Shown piece by piece: positions 24,255 through 32,949 of a stretch of DNA of 32,949 bases. Made by a program: the position numbers and the translations under genes. The notes under the pieces are model-generated. The model did not search any database. It saw only the letters and a program-made list of their open reading frames with translations, and was not told where the DNA came from. This DNA comes from an uncultured Hyphomicrobiales bacterium (lineage in GTDB: Bacteria; Pseudomonadota; Alphaproteobacteria; Rhizobiales; Devosiaceae): assembly GCA_903842455.1 (NCBI GenBank), contig CAIMLX010000099.1, positions 1 to 32,949 of the forward strand. Reading direction: 5' to 3'. Numbering within the stretch: position 1 is the stretch's first letter; each line of letters starts with the position of its first letter.

Positions 24255-24959
24255 TCAGTATTGCTTGGCCGGCGATATCCTGCTCGCTCTGTTCGCGACC
24301 GGACGCACGGCCGGCGGGGCCGGCAGCAGATTGCGGATGTCGACGAACGGAAAGGTCGGCTGGAACCCGAAAGCCTCGGCATGGGCGCCTTCGGGCGCGT
24401 TAGCCTGGCTGGCGCGAAAGGCGCTAAGTTGCCGGGAGGCCACCACAAAGCGCTCCGGATCCTGCGATGCATGCGCGCGGATGGCTTCTGACTTCGCCTC
24501 GACGTAAGCGCTGACATCGACATAGTAGACTGGCGCGGATCCAACGCCCCGAAGGGCATCGCAATGAAGCACTGGCGCAGAGAACGACGCAGCGATGCGC
24601 ACGGCCTCGCTCAGGGCCCGATGGTCTCCGTGATAGTCATTGGATGGGTGGGTGAGAACCAGGTCGGGTTCCAGTTCGCCGATTGCCACCTTGAGCGCCG
24701 AAACCAGCATCGCGTCGGCGGTCAGGGTACCATCTGCCAACCCGAGGAAACGAGGTGAGACGCCAAGCAGCGCCGCCGCCGCCTCGGCTTCACGCTTGCG
24801 AATGGCGCTGAGGCGTGCGGCACCGCTGGATCCGCCTTTGGCGCCATCGGTGACAATGACATAGTCGAGATGGTCTCCACGGGCAGCGCAGGCCGCCAAC
24901 GTACCGAACATGAAAATCTCGATATCATCTGGATGCGCGCCAATGGCGAGAATGTTCAT
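24255..24959 (-). CDS. PIG-L (LmbE-like) zinc deacetylase
   Basis: This 234-residue cytoplasmic protein has the PIG-L fold: AHPDDIE (H9, D11, D12) at the N-terminus and HPSNDYHGDHRAL with HGDH (H110-H113). H9, D12 and H113 are the expected zinc ligands and D11 the general base. Known members remove acetyl groups from N-acetylglucosaminyl conjugates (mycothiol and bacillithiol precursors, GPI precursors, antibiotics). It is the last gene of the lacI-ABC importer operon and overlaps the glycosidase stop by 4 bases (ATGA). The imported compound may therefore carry an N-acetyl amino sugar. The exact substrate is unknown. Confidence 0.9.
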   Translation of the reverse strand: MNILAIGAHPDDIEIFMFGTLAACAARGDHLDYVIVTDGAKGGSSGAARLSAIRKREAEAAAALLGVSPRFLGLADGTLTADAMLVSALKVAIGELEPDLVLTHPSNDYHGDHRALSEAVRIAASFSAPVLHCDALRGVGSAPVYYVDVSAYVEAKSEAIRAHASQDPERFVVASRQLSAFRASQANAPEGAHAEAFGFQPTFPFVDIRNLLPAPPAVRPVANRASRISPAKQY

Positions 24960-26236
24960 TCGCGTTCTGCCGACAGAAACTCCAGTACCATCGCCGCCGT
25001 CCAGGTGAACCGCCCGCCACCGCAGGGCTCGGCGGTTATCGGATCATAGTACTCGGCAAATCCGGACCTGGTGATCAGCCTCAGGCTGGAGCGGGCAATC
25101 AGGTCGGCCACCGCCATCTCGCCGCGCGCGGCAAGGCCATCGGCGATCATGTAGTTGGTGACCAGCCACACCGGTCCTCGCCAATAGCGCTTGGGCTCGA
25201 AACGAGGGTCTGATGGATCCTGGGAGGGCACGACATATTCCACCTGCGATGACCAGTTCTCGATGGTGCGGGCGATTGCGGCTGCGCGCTCGTGCGGAAC
25301 TTCGGCGAAGGCCGGCAGCAACCCACCAAGTGAGGCGCTGTCGATCAGCCGGCCCGTAGTGCGGTCCTTGCAGAGGTAGAGACCATGGTCGTCGCTCCAG
25401 AGGGCTTCGAGCGCCGCAATGCCGCGCTCCGCACGGGCGCGGTTTTCGGCAGCTATCTCCGGCTCCCCAATACTGTCGGCCAGTTCAGCCAGATCGGCGC
25501 AGGCGCGGATCAGGATGGCGTTGAAGCCGGGGTCAATCACCTGGAAGGGCGATGCGTCGTGGAGCTTCGAGTTGTCCCAGTTGAGGGACCGGAACTTCTC
25601 GACCAGCCAGAGGTAGCGGTCATATTGAGCCTTGGTGGGGCGATGGGCCGGGTCGGCATGCTGGGTGTCGCGGCGCGTGTAGGCCGCAATTCCGTCGGTC
25701 GGCACCCGCTCGAAGGCCTCGTCCCAATCAACGGAATTGTCGCGACCGGACTCCCATGGATGCAAGATGGCCACGAGGCCTTCGCTGCGTGGATCGCGGT
25801 AGCGGTAGAACCAGCGATGCCACTTATCGATCTTGGGCAGCAGCACACGCACTTTTTCCTCTGCAAGCTTGCGATCGCTGGCGCGCTCGAACAGGCGACG
25901 CACCGCAAAGCCTGCCACTGCTGGTTGGGTGATGCCAGAAGTGGCAGTGGGGCGTTTGGTGTCCCACACATCGGGTCCGGGGAAGTAACCGTCCGACCAG
26001 ACGTGGAAGACTATGTGCGGCACCATGCCGTCGGGCCATTGATGTTCGAACAGCGTCTCGATCTCGGCCCAGGCACGGGCCTCGTCGAAATGGGCCTGGC
26101 CCAGCGCCGTAAGGCACGAATCCCAATTCCACTGGAAGGGGTAGAGGCCCTTGGTCGGCACCGTGTAAGTGCCCTGGTCATTCTCCTTCAATACCTCGAT
26201 GGCGAGGTTGCGAAGGGCGGTCGTACTGGTCGTCAT
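24956..26236 (-). CDS. GH63-like glycoside hydrolase (glucosylglycerate-hydrolase type)
   Basis: This 426-residue (alpha/alpha)6-barrel enzyme of the GH63/MGH1 group has no signal peptide, so it would hydrolyse an imported glycoside in the cytoplasm. Family marks are LYPFQWNWDSC (31-41), HPWESGRDNSVDWD (159-172, with probable acid D166), VIDPGFNAILIRACADL, KRYWRGPVWLVTNYMIADGL (349-368) and FAEYYDPITAEPCGGGRFTWTA (about 393-414, with E395 the probable base). It is closest in style to bacterial glucosylglycerate or mannosylglycerate hydrolases. The frame is open upstream to 26551, but that stretch shadows the ATPase gene. ATG 26236 gives a normal N-terminus and leaves a 29-base gap after the ATPase stop. 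It lies in the lacI-ABC operon just before the PIG-L deacetylase. Confidence 0.87.
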   Translation of the reverse strand: MTTSTTALRNLAIEVLKENDQGTYTVPTKGLYPFQWNWDSCLTALGQAHFDEARAWAEIETLFEHQWPDGMVPHIVFHVWSDGYFPGPDVWDTKRPTATSGITQPAVAGFAVRRLFERASDRKLAEEKVRVLLPKIDKWHRWFYRYRDPRSEGLVAILHPWESGRDNSVDWDEAFERVPTDGIAAYTRRDTQHADPAHRPTKAQYDRYLWLVEKFRSLNWDNSKLHDASPFQVIDPGFNAILIRACADLAELADSIGEPEIAAENRARAERGIAALEALWSDDHGLYLCKDRTTGRLIDSASLGGLLPAFAEVPHERAAAIARTIENWSSQVEYVVPSQDPSDPRFEPKRYWRGPVWLVTNYMIADGLAARGEMAVADLIARSSLRLITRSGFAEYYDPITAEPCGGGRFTWTAAMVLEFLSAERE

Positions 26237-26265
26237 CAACGATGCTCTCGAACTGGCAGTGGGGC

Positions 26266-27303
<1,038 letters not shown>

Positions 27304-27313
27304 TTAGGCCTCC

Positions 27314-28162
27314 TTACCGGTTGGCGATGCCCCACATCGCAAACAGGTACTTGCGAACGGCGAAGATGAACACGAGAGCGGGCACGACGAGCGCGGCTCC
27401 ACCGGCGAACTTGAGATGCAGCGGCGAGACATTGAGGTTCTGGATCAGAAACGCCGGCAATGTCCGGTTCTCGATGGTGAGGACCGCCGCGGCAAAGACC
27501 TCGTTCCAGGAGATGGTGAAGGCAAACACAGCCGAGGCTGCGATGCCCGGCAGCACCAGCGGTAGCACCACCTTGCGGAACCCCTGCCACCGGTTGCAAC
27601 CAAGCGTCCAGGCAGCCTCCTCCATCTCCAGCGGAATGGCCGAGAACAGCGAGAAGGTGATGAGAACGGCGAACGGAATGGCGAGCACCGTATGCACCAG
27701 TGCGAGGCCAAGTGCGGTGTCGTCGAGGCCGGTACGGATGAACATCACGGCCAGCGGCAATGCCAGCAGCGGTAGCGGGAAGGCGCGGGTCATCACTACC
27801 AGCATGCGGAACACCTCCTTGCCCGGGAACTCGAAGCGCGACAGCGCGTAGCCGGCCGGAGCGCCTATGCCGATGGACAGCACCATGGTGAGGACCGCCA
27901 CCAGCACCGAGTTCCACAGGGCCCTTCCCACGCCCGAGAAACTGGCGAAGAACTGCAGCGAGCTGAAATCGAACCCCGGCAGGCCGCTCTTGGGGAAGCC
28001 ACTGACCTGCTCGGGCGACGAGAGGGCGTTGACCATCAAGAGGTAGATGGGGACCAGCACCCAGGCGCAGATCAGGAACACACAGGCCCAGAACAGGAAC
28101 CTGCCGGCCGAGTGGGCCGATTTCACCGGGGCTGGTACGTCGGTGCTGGCTGCCGCGCTCAT
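27314..28162 (-). CDS. ABC sugar importer permease (MalG type)
   Basis: This 282-residue inner-membrane subunit has six helices. The cytoplasmic EAA loop (EEAAWTLGCNRWQGFRKVVL, near 190) contacts the ATPase. MalG-like features include the periplasmic loop after helix 1 and the terminal VFIFAVRKYLFAMWGIANR. Its ATG overlaps the stop of the MalF-type gene by 4 bases and its stop is 10 bases before the ATPase TTG. It forms the channel with the next-listed permease; the pair would import an oligosaccharide or glycoside delivered by the binding protein encoded upstream. Confidence 0.94.
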   Translation of the reverse strand: MSAAASTDVPAPVKSAHSAGRFLFWACVFLICAWVLVPIYLLMVNALSSPEQVSGFPKSGLPGFDFSSLQFFASFSGVGRALWNSVLVAVLTMVLSIGIGAPAGYALSRFEFPGKEVFRMLVVMTRAFPLPLLALPLAVMFIRTGLDDTALGLALVHTVLAIPFAVLITFSLFSAIPLEMEEAAWTLGCNRWQGFRKVVLPLVLPGIAASAVFAFTISWNEVFAAAVLTIENRTLPAFLIQNLNVSPLHLKFAGGAALVVPALVFIFAVRKYLFAMWGIANR

Positions 28163-29004
28163 ATCGTCGCCCCCTTGGGCACGCGCAGGACGCGCAGGAA
28201 GAACAAGGTGGCCGCAATGGAAATGGCCAGAATCACCAGCGCATAGGCGGAGGCGACGTTGCGATCCTGCAGGGCGAATTGCCAGTTGTAGGTCTCACCC
28301 ATCAGCACCGGCAGCGTCGTACCGCCCAGCGCAGTGACCACGGCGAAGACCTCGAAGGCGGCCAAGGTCCGAAGGATCAGCGCCGATTGGAGGCTCGGAC
28401 GCAGCATGGGCAAGGTGATCTTGACGAAGCGCTGCCAGCCATTGGCGCCGAACACCTCGCCAGCCTCGTAATATTCCTTTGGAACCAGGCCCATGCCGGA
28501 AACGAGGATCACCATCATGATGGCTGTGGCGCGCCAGATCTCCGCCAGTACGACGGCAAGGAAGATCACCCAGATGTTCTGGTAGCCCAGGAACAGGATC
28601 GGCTGCTCGACGACGCCGAGCCCGAACAGCATGGAGTTGAGGAAGCCCGACTGCTCGAAAATGGCAAGCCAGACGATCCCTGCGGCCAGGTCGGAAAGAC
28701 CGAGCGGGATGGAGAAGATATAGAGGATCGTATTGCGACCCGTCTTGAGTTTGGTGACGATGGTGGCCATGGAAAGCGCCATGGCGAGCTGGATCGGTAC
28801 AACGACGGCGGCGAGCAATAGTGTCCAGCCCAGTGCCGTTGCAAACTTCCAGTGTGATGCCATGATGGCCAGTGGCTGCAGCGATAGGCCGCCATCGCGC
28901 GTCACCGCCAGAATGGCGATCTCGACGAACGGGTACACGAAAAAGACCAGCAGAAAGACCGTTGCCGGAAGCAACAGCAGATAGGGCAGCACTTTGGCTT
29001 GCAT
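28159..29004 (-). CDS. ABC sugar importer permease (MalF type)
   Basis: This 281-residue inner-membrane subunit has six helices (first about 6-26, LPYLLLLPATVFLLVFFVYP) and an EAA loop, YYEAGEVFGANGWQRFVKIT, near 180. The frame is open to an ATG at 29058, but that start falls inside a strong hairpin (29027-29056). ATG 29004 has GGAG 8 bases upstream and puts the first helix where MalF-type proteins have it, so I use 29004. It overlaps the MalG-type gene by 4 bases and is separated from the binding-protein gene by the hairpin. Confidence 0.92.
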   Translation of the reverse strand: MQAKVLPYLLLLPATVFLLVFFVYPFVEIAILAVTRDGGLSLQPLAIMASHWKFATALGWTLLLAAVVVPIQLAMALSMATIVTKLKTGRNTILYIFSIPLGLSDLAAGIVWLAIFEQSGFLNSMLFGLGVVEQPILFLGYQNIWVIFLAVVLAEIWRATAIMMVILVSGMGLVPKEYYEAGEVFGANGWQRFVKITLPMLRPSLQSALILRTLAAFEVFAVVTALGGTTLPVLMGETYNWQFALQDRNVASAYALVILAISIAATLFFLRVLRVPKGATI

Positions 29005-29026
29005 GGCGAAGCTCCGGGGCGATGGC

Positions 29027-29056
29027 GCCACCCGGCGCCGTTCGGCGTCGGGTGGC
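29027..29056 (-). repeat. Strong hairpin between binding-protein and permease genes
   Basis: GCCACCCGGCGCC (29027-29039), a 4-base loop, then GGCGTCGGGTGGC (29044-29056) form a 13-bp stem with one G/T pair. It lies 18 bases after the binding-protein stop. Hairpins at this place in sugar ABC operons typically stabilise the upstream mRNA or reduce downstream expression, giving an excess of binding protein over permease. Confidence 0.8.
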
Positions 29057-29073
29057 ATTCGCGGGAGGAGAGG

Positions 29074-30342
29074 TTAGTCGACCGGGCAGGCGCCTTCCGA
29101 CGCCGCGTCCGGCAGCCAGCACGGCGCGTTGGCCTGCTGCATCAGTCCACGGAGGGTTTCGGCCTGCTGGTCGAGAACCTGGCGGACCGGCTGATTGCCC
29201 AGCACGATGCGCTCGAAGGTATCGGTATAGACCTGGTTGAACTGGCCACCGAGGTCACCCAGCCCCACCGGCAGCAGCGCCGGCAGTGCATCGGACGAGG
29301 TGGTCATGGCTGTGATCGCCGGCCCGAGGGCACGGGCGGATGCGGGGAGTTCGGCGGGCAGGGCAGCATCGGTCACCGGGTAGAAATTGGTGGCCAGCAG
29401 CGTTGCGACCTGGGTCTCGGGCTGCATCATGTAGGTGACGAGGGCCTTGGAGGCTTCCTGGTCTGGCGCGCTGACGGGCACTGCCACGCCGGCAAGCACC
29501 GGCATGAAACCGCGACCCGCCGGACCGGCCGGCGCCGGGAAGGCGACGAAGTCGTCCGGACGCTGGTTGAACGCATCGGCGAGGCGAGCGATGTGGTCGA
29601 AGGCCACCCAGACATCACCCGCGAGCAGAGGCTCCTGCATGAAGGCGTAATTGGTCGAAGCAGGGTTGGTATACTGCCAGAGTTCCTTGAACTTTTCCCA
29701 GCCTTGCTCGGCTTCCGCTGAGCGGAACTTGGTGACCGTGGAACCGGCATAGGAGGGGATCAGGAAACCCTGGAAGAAGCGGTGCTTGAGGCCCTGCGGG
29801 CCGGCGGGAAAGCCGAACTTGGGTGAGCCGGTGCCTTCGGCGAGCGCCTTGGACCATGCAATCAGATCGTCATAGCTCAGGGCGTTGATGTCGGCGCCAG
29901 CGGGCAGGTATTCCAGCGCCTGCTTGTTGGCCGCCATCACGTAGTTGGCCTGCATCCAGGGCAGGTATTTCTGCTCGTCGGTCCCTAGCTTGCCCAGCTC
30001 GAGGAATGCCTCGCTCACGGCAATGCCCGACAGGTCGATGTCGGAGAGATCGACCAGACTGTCGCCATACGTGGACAGATCGCCGTGCAGCGCGCCGATC
30101 ACACCGATCTGGCCAGAGCCGGCCTGTGTTTCGGCGGCGATCCGCGTCAGGAACGGGCCAGTTTCCGATGCCTGATAATCGACGCCGCCCTCGAAGCCGG
30201 CGAGCACCTGTTCGCGCATCTTCTGGGTTTCTTCAACGGGGGCTGCCTGGGTGGACCAAAACAGTACCTGAGCCTGTGCGGAAAATGTGGTTGCGGCGAT
30301 CGCCAATGCCGCGCTCACTATAGCCGTAATCGATCGTCTCAT
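29074..30342 (-). CDS. ABC importer extracellular solute-binding protein (family 1)
   Basis: This 422-residue periplasmic protein has a signal peptide (MRRSITAIVSAALAIAATTF, cut after SAQA, near residue 24) and no lipobox Cys. The mature part has the bilobed layout of sugar-binding proteins of the UgpB/MalE class: an N-terminal strand VLFWSTQAAPVEE, a hinge region around PWMQANYVMAANK, and GDVWVAFDHIARLADAF in the second lobe. ATG 30342 has GGGAG upstream and overlaps the lacI stop by 4 bases, so binding protein and repressor are co-translated. A hairpin follows the stop. The ligand is unknown; the glycosidase and deacetylase genes downstream suggest a glycoside. Confidence 0.93.
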   Translation of the reverse strand: MRRSITAIVSAALAIAATTFSAQAQVLFWSTQAAPVEETQKMREQVLAGFEGGVDYQASETGPFLTRIAAETQAGSGQIGVIGALHGDLSTYGDSLVDLSDIDLSGIAVSEAFLELGKLGTDEQKYLPWMQANYVMAANKQALEYLPAGADINALSYDDLIAWSKALAEGTGSPKFGFPAGPQGLKHRFFQGFLIPSYAGSTVTKFRSAEAEQGWEKFKELWQYTNPASTNYAFMQEPLLAGDVWVAFDHIARLADAFNQRPDDFVAFPAPAGPAGRGFMPVLAGVAVPVSAPDQEASKALVTYMMQPETQVATLLATNFYPVTDAALPAELPASARALGPAITAMTTSSDALPALLPVGLGDLGGQFNQVYTDTFERIVLGNQPVRQVLDQQAETLRGLMQQANAPCWLPDAASEGACPVD

Positions 30343-31415
30343 GGTGAGTTCTCCCTTTGCTTTTTCGTTGATTGCCGCTTCGTTGCGGGGGCCGGACCGT
30401 GGCTGGCGCGACTGACCAGCGTCGGGGTAATGAGTTTGGTCATGGGTGCAGTATTGCGACGCTCAATCACCTCGATCAGCATCTCGCCAATCTGCCTTCC
30501 CGCGAGGCGGGTCGACGTTTCGAAGGTTGTCAGCCCCGGCGGGGCGTAGGCCGAGGCCGTGATGTTGTCGAAGCCGACGACGGAAAGATCGCCGGGCACC
30601 GACAGGCCGGCGCGCAACGCCTGATCGAGCACCGTCAACGCCAGTTCGTCGAAAAGGCCGATAATGGCTGTTGGTCGGTCCTTGGCATGCACAAGCTGAT
30701 TGACGGCGGCCAGGGTGGCCATACGGTCAAACCGGGGCGCCGAGACAATGTCGAGCCGCACCGAGGGATCTTTGCGACGGTTCATTGCGGCGCGCAGACC
30801 GCGTTCTCGCAGATGCCGGAAGGTCATCTTTTCCGAGATGGACACCAGTCCAAAATGGCGATGACCCAGCTCGTACAGCAGGTCGAAGGCCTGACCGAAC
30901 GCTGCCTCGCTGTCGGCATCAAGCCAGCTCAGCGGCCTGTCTTCGTCCAGGATGCGACCATGCGTAACGAAGGGAAAGTGTCTCTCGAGCAGATAGTCGA
31001 CCCGCTCGTCCTGTTCGCCTATTCGCAGCAGCACCACGCCATCTGCGCGGCCCGACTCCACGACATGTCGCAGCACCGACAGTTCGGACTGCTTCGCCTG
31101 AGCGGTGGCGAGGAACAGGTCCATTCCGTGTTCCACCAAACCTTCGCCCAGACCAGTCACGAACTCCCCAATATAGGAGTCCACGAAATTTGGTCCGCGT
31201 ACTGGCAGTACCAAGCCGACAAAGCCGCTACGACCGGATACCAGCTGCCGCGCCGCCAGGTTCGGAACGTAGCCGTACTCGATTGCAGCCTCGGCGACGC
31301 GCTTGCGCGTCTTGAGCGCAATCTTGGGATGATCGGCCAGCGCCCGCGACACTGTCGTGATCGACACATCGAGGTGCTCGGCCAGCTCTTTCAGTGTTTT
31401 CCCTTTCGGCGACAC
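30339..31415 (-). CDS. LacI-family transcriptional repressor
   Basis: This 358-residue regulator has a helix-turn-helix in residues about 7-30 (TLKELAEHLDVSITTVSRAL), a hinge helix with YVPNLAARQLVSGRS, and a periplasmic-binding-protein-like effector domain (about 65-330; VVGFDNITASAYAPPGLTTF near its end). The frame is open to a TTG at 31442, but that codon lies inside operator 1 and lacks a ribosome binding site. GTG 31415 has GGTGGGG 5 bases upstream and is chosen. It is the first gene of its own target operon, sharing a 4-base overlap with the binding-protein gene, so control is autoregulatory. The inducer should be the imported glycoside or a product of it. Confidence 0.93.
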   Translation of the reverse strand: MSPKGKTLKELAEHLDVSITTVSRALADHPKIALKTRKRVAEAAIEYGYVPNLAARQLVSGRSGFVGLVLPVRGPNFVDSYIGEFVTGLGEGLVEHGMDLFLATAQAKQSELSVLRHVVESGRADGVVLLRIGEQDERVDYLLERHFPFVTHGRILDEDRPLSWLDADSEAAFGQAFDLLYELGHRHFGLVSISEKMTFRHLRERGLRAAMNRRKDPSVRLDIVSAPRFDRMATLAAVNQLVHAKDRPTAIIGLFDELALTVLDQALRAGLSVPGDLSVVGFDNITASAYAPPGLTTFETSTRLAGRQIGEMLIEVIERRNTAPMTKLITPTLVSRASHGPAPATKRQSTKKQRENSP

Positions 31416-31437
31416 GCCGACCCCACCAATGCCTGAT

Positions 31438-31451
31438 TGCAAGCGCTTGCA
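31438..31451. promoter_or_regulatory. LacI-type operator 1
   Basis: TGCAAGCGCTTGCA is a perfect 14-bp palindrome with the central CG-containing core typical of LacI/GalR operators. It lies about 30 bases upstream of the lacI GTG, within the predicted transcript leader. Confidence 0.85.
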
Positions 31452-31456
31452 CTAGA

Positions 31457-31474
31457 ATTACAAACGTTTGCAAT
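31457..31474. promoter_or_regulatory. LacI-type operator 2
   Basis: ATTACAAACGTTTGCAAT is an 18-bp palindrome with one mismatched pair and core CAAACGTTTG. Its centre is 21 bp from that of operator 1, two helical turns, so two dimers would sit on the same face of the DNA. It overlaps the predicted -10 and start site. Confidence 0.85.
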
Positions 31475-31502
31475 CGTAGTTTGACCGACAATTGCCTGTC
31501 AA
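31473..31502 (-). promoter_or_regulatory. Predicted promoter of the lacI-ABC-glycosidase operon
   Basis: On the minus strand TTGACA (31502-31497) is followed after 18 bases by TACGAT (31478-31473). Transcription would start near 31466, inside operator 2, so bound repressor would block initiation. The -35 is perfect; the -10 matches at four of six positions. Confidence 0.55.
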
Positions 31503-31674
31503 GCGTCTTGCGCATATCTGCCCTGCAGAGAACGCGTCGGTAACCGATCCCGTCCGCGAAAAGGTGGACGCATCACGAAGATTGGCGCCGCGCCGGAGTG
31601 TCGTGTTGACCAACATCCGGGCGCCTAAAGGTGGCATGCAAGGGGGGACGCGAAGGGCGTCGCGGCGAAGCCTG

Positions 31675-31880
31675 CGGACTGGACCAACCCAGTATGCGCG
31701 CCTCGTCCATCGATGGCTCCGATGTATCGGGCTCGATGACCGCGGATTCCGGAGGGGCTCTCGCACGCGAAACAAGGTCGCGCCGCGTTTACGCAAGCAG
31801 GGGATCTACAAGCAGTGCCGCTGCTGCCCGGTCACGCAAAGATCGAGACGACCGTTCGCTATCTCGGCGTGGAAATGGCG
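31675..31880 (+). pseudogene. Decayed C-terminal fragment of a tyrosine recombinase/integrase
   Basis: Two adjoining pieces in different frames match the C-terminal catalytic part of phage-type integrases. In one frame from about 31675: TQYARLVHRWLRCIGLDDRGF. In a second frame to about 31880: GDLQAVPLLPGHAKIETTVR followed by YLGVEM, containing the GH...VRYLG motif with the nucleophile Tyr (codon 31860-31862). A frameshift lies near 31750, the catalytic Arg region (normally LRRTK) is unrecognisable, and there is no N-terminal domain. It is therefore a non-functional remnant that marks a past integration event in the intergenic space between the lacI operon and the dehydratase gene. Confidence 0.75.
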
Positions 31881-31968
31881 GCTCCGGTGGCATTCTACTG
31901 CTTGACGCTGATAAGAATGGCATGGTGCTCGCTGACGCATCGACCACGCTCTAGCCAGGGAACGAAAG

Positions 31969-32949
31969 ATGAAGATCACGTCGGTAACCGCGCACCTCGT
32001 CAAGGAGTGGCGCACCATGCTCTTTGTGAAAGTCGAAACCGACGACGGCCTCATCGGGATTGGCGAAGGCGGACTCACGTCTCGTGAGGAAGGCGTCGCT
32101 GGCATTATCAGCGCGCTGGCGCCGCTGCTGGTCGGCGAGGATCCAATGCGTTCGGAGCATCTGTGGCAGTTGATGTGGCGCAGCGGCTTTCACCCCTCCA
32201 ATCAGGTCCTTACCTCTGCGATGGCGGCAATCGACATTGCCCTGTGGGACATAAAGGGCAAAGCCCTCGGCGTCCCGGTCTACCAGCTACTTGGCGGCAA
32301 GGTGCGCGACAAGGTCGACTGCTACTGCCACATAGGCGGCGCCACGCCTGAGACCCTGCTCGCGGAGGCTCGCACTAGGGTGGCAGAGGGCTGGAACTGC
32401 CTGCGCTGGTCGAGTGGTCCGGTCGGTGACGGCATCTATGAGCCGCACAAGGCCGTCGACTACGCGATAGAGACGTTCCGCCTGTTGCGGACCGAGCTTG
32501 GCCCGGACATTGAGCTTGCCTTCGATGCGCACACGCGCACCAGCGTGCCGGATGCGGTGCGACTGTGCCGTGGCGTCGAGGCCTACCGCCCGATGTTCAT
32601 CGAGGACCCGATCCGCATCGAGAACCCGGAATCGTACCGCCGCCTGCGGGAGCAGACAGCGGTGCCCATCGCCGCCGGCGAACAGCTCGGCACCAAGTGG
32701 CAGTTTCGATCGCTCATCGAAGAGGAGCTGATCGACTATGCCCGGATCGACATGTGTATCGCGGCCGGCTTCACCGAGGCGAGGAAGATTGCAGGCTGGT
32801 GTGAAACGCACTTCATCGACATTGCGGTACATAATCCGATCGGCCCGGTTTCCACCGCGGCCTGCCTGCATCTCAACATGGCGACCCCGAACATGCTGGT
32901 GCAGGAGCTTCCGCGGCGACCGGGAGAGAGCCTCTCCGACATCATCGTC
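31969..32949 (+). CDS. Enolase-superfamily (mandelate racemase subgroup) sugar-acid dehydratase-like protein, 3' end outside window
   Basis: The 327 visible codons run off the right edge; the family's usual length is about 380-400. The N-terminal capping domain (1-110) contains VKVETDDGLIGIGEGG and AAIDIALWDIKGKALGVPVYQLLGG. The barrel carries the three metal ligands D186 (AFDAHTR), E212 (FIEDP) and E238 (AAGEQ), plus H188 and H288 (VHNPIGP) as candidate acid/base residues. The KxK motif of racemases is replaced by CLRW (144-147), which favours a dehydratase acting on an acid sugar such as a galactonate or gluconate type. AGGGAA lies 7 bases before ATG 31969. It is divergent from the lacI operon. 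Substrate undetermined. Confidence 0.9.
   Translation, partial: MKITSVTAHLVKEWRTMLFVKVETDDGLIGIGEGGLTSREEGVAGIISALAPLLVGEDPMRSEHLWQLMWRSGFHPSNQVLTSAMAAIDIALWDIKGKALGVPVYQLLGGKVRDKVDCYCHIGGATPETLLAEARTRVAEGWNCLRWSSGPVGDGIYEPHKAVDYAIETFRLLRTELGPDIELAFDAHTRTSVPDAVRLCRGVEAYRPMFIEDPIRIENPESYRRLREQTAVPIAAGEQLGTKWQFRSLIEEELIDYARIDMCIAAGFTEARKIAGWCETHFIDIAVHNPIGPVSTAACLHLNMATPNMLVQELPRRPGESLSDIIV

Noticed and set aside
31416-31442. TTG 31442 as the lacI start
   Set aside because: It lies within operator 1 and has no ribosome binding site; GTG 31415 has one and gives a normal N-terminus.

Overview
The window is GC-rich, tightly packed bacterial DNA. Most neighbouring genes overlap by 4 bases (ATGA or GTGA junctions). 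Gene content (hydantoinase/oxoprolinase pair, LacI-controlled ABC sugar importer, VIT-type metal transporter, YeeE/YedE with rhodanese, enolase-superfamily dehydratase) points to an alphaproteobacterium of the Hyphomicrobiales, plausibly Devosia-like. That placement is an inference from gene content and style; no rRNA or tRNA is present.

Layout. (1) 1-4606, minus: a catabolic operon hyuA-hyuB-M20 deacylase, the last gene running off the left edge. (2) 4607-9126: a gene-poor stretch, then a plus-strand DUF421 membrane protein with a C-terminal zinc ribbon, then minus-strand DUF808 and AI-2E-family membrane proteins. Both of the latter have 3'-end anomalies: DUF808 seems to have lost its stop by a frameshift, and the AI-2E protein is cut by an in-frame TAG inside its GAF domain. 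(3) 9383-15953: a redox and metal island. A minus-strand operon encodes a periplasmic DUF2271 protein, a PepSY-type membrane flavoreductase (transmembrane module plus flavodoxin plus FAD/NAD(P)H reductase) and the flavin transferase ApbE. It is divergent from a plus-strand two-component system whose sensor has an Asp-rich extracytoplasmic patch, followed by a VIT/CCC1-like Fe/Mn transporter. (4) 16126-19627, plus: two overlapping half-size ABC exporters that look like an asymmetric heterodimer. (5) 19916-23929, minus: RraA-like protein, then (read 5' to 3' on the minus strand) periplasmic rhodanese, YeeE/YedE transporter, a small Pro/Ala/Cys membrane-anchored protein and a His-rich DUF6969-like protein. 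(6) 24255-31415, minus: an autoregulated operon lacI - solute-binding protein - permease - permease - ATPase - GH63-like glycosidase - PIG-L deacetylase, with two LacI-type palindromes 21 bp apart at its promoter. (7) 31675-31880: a decayed tyrosine-recombinase C-terminus, then from 31969 an enolase-superfamily sugar-acid dehydratase running off the right edge.

The most interesting unit is the DUF2271/PepSY-flavoreductase/ApbE operon. The exported DUF2271 protein carries DGITGAS, which fits the Dxx[S/T]GA[S/T] signature at which ApbE attaches FMN covalently. The operon alone would therefore encode a chain from cytosolic NAD(P)H through the membrane to a periplasmic flavoprotein, with a linked two-component system and a metal transporter next door. 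The thiosulfate-type operon with two unknown proteins, and the glycosidase plus deacetylase in one importer operon, come second.
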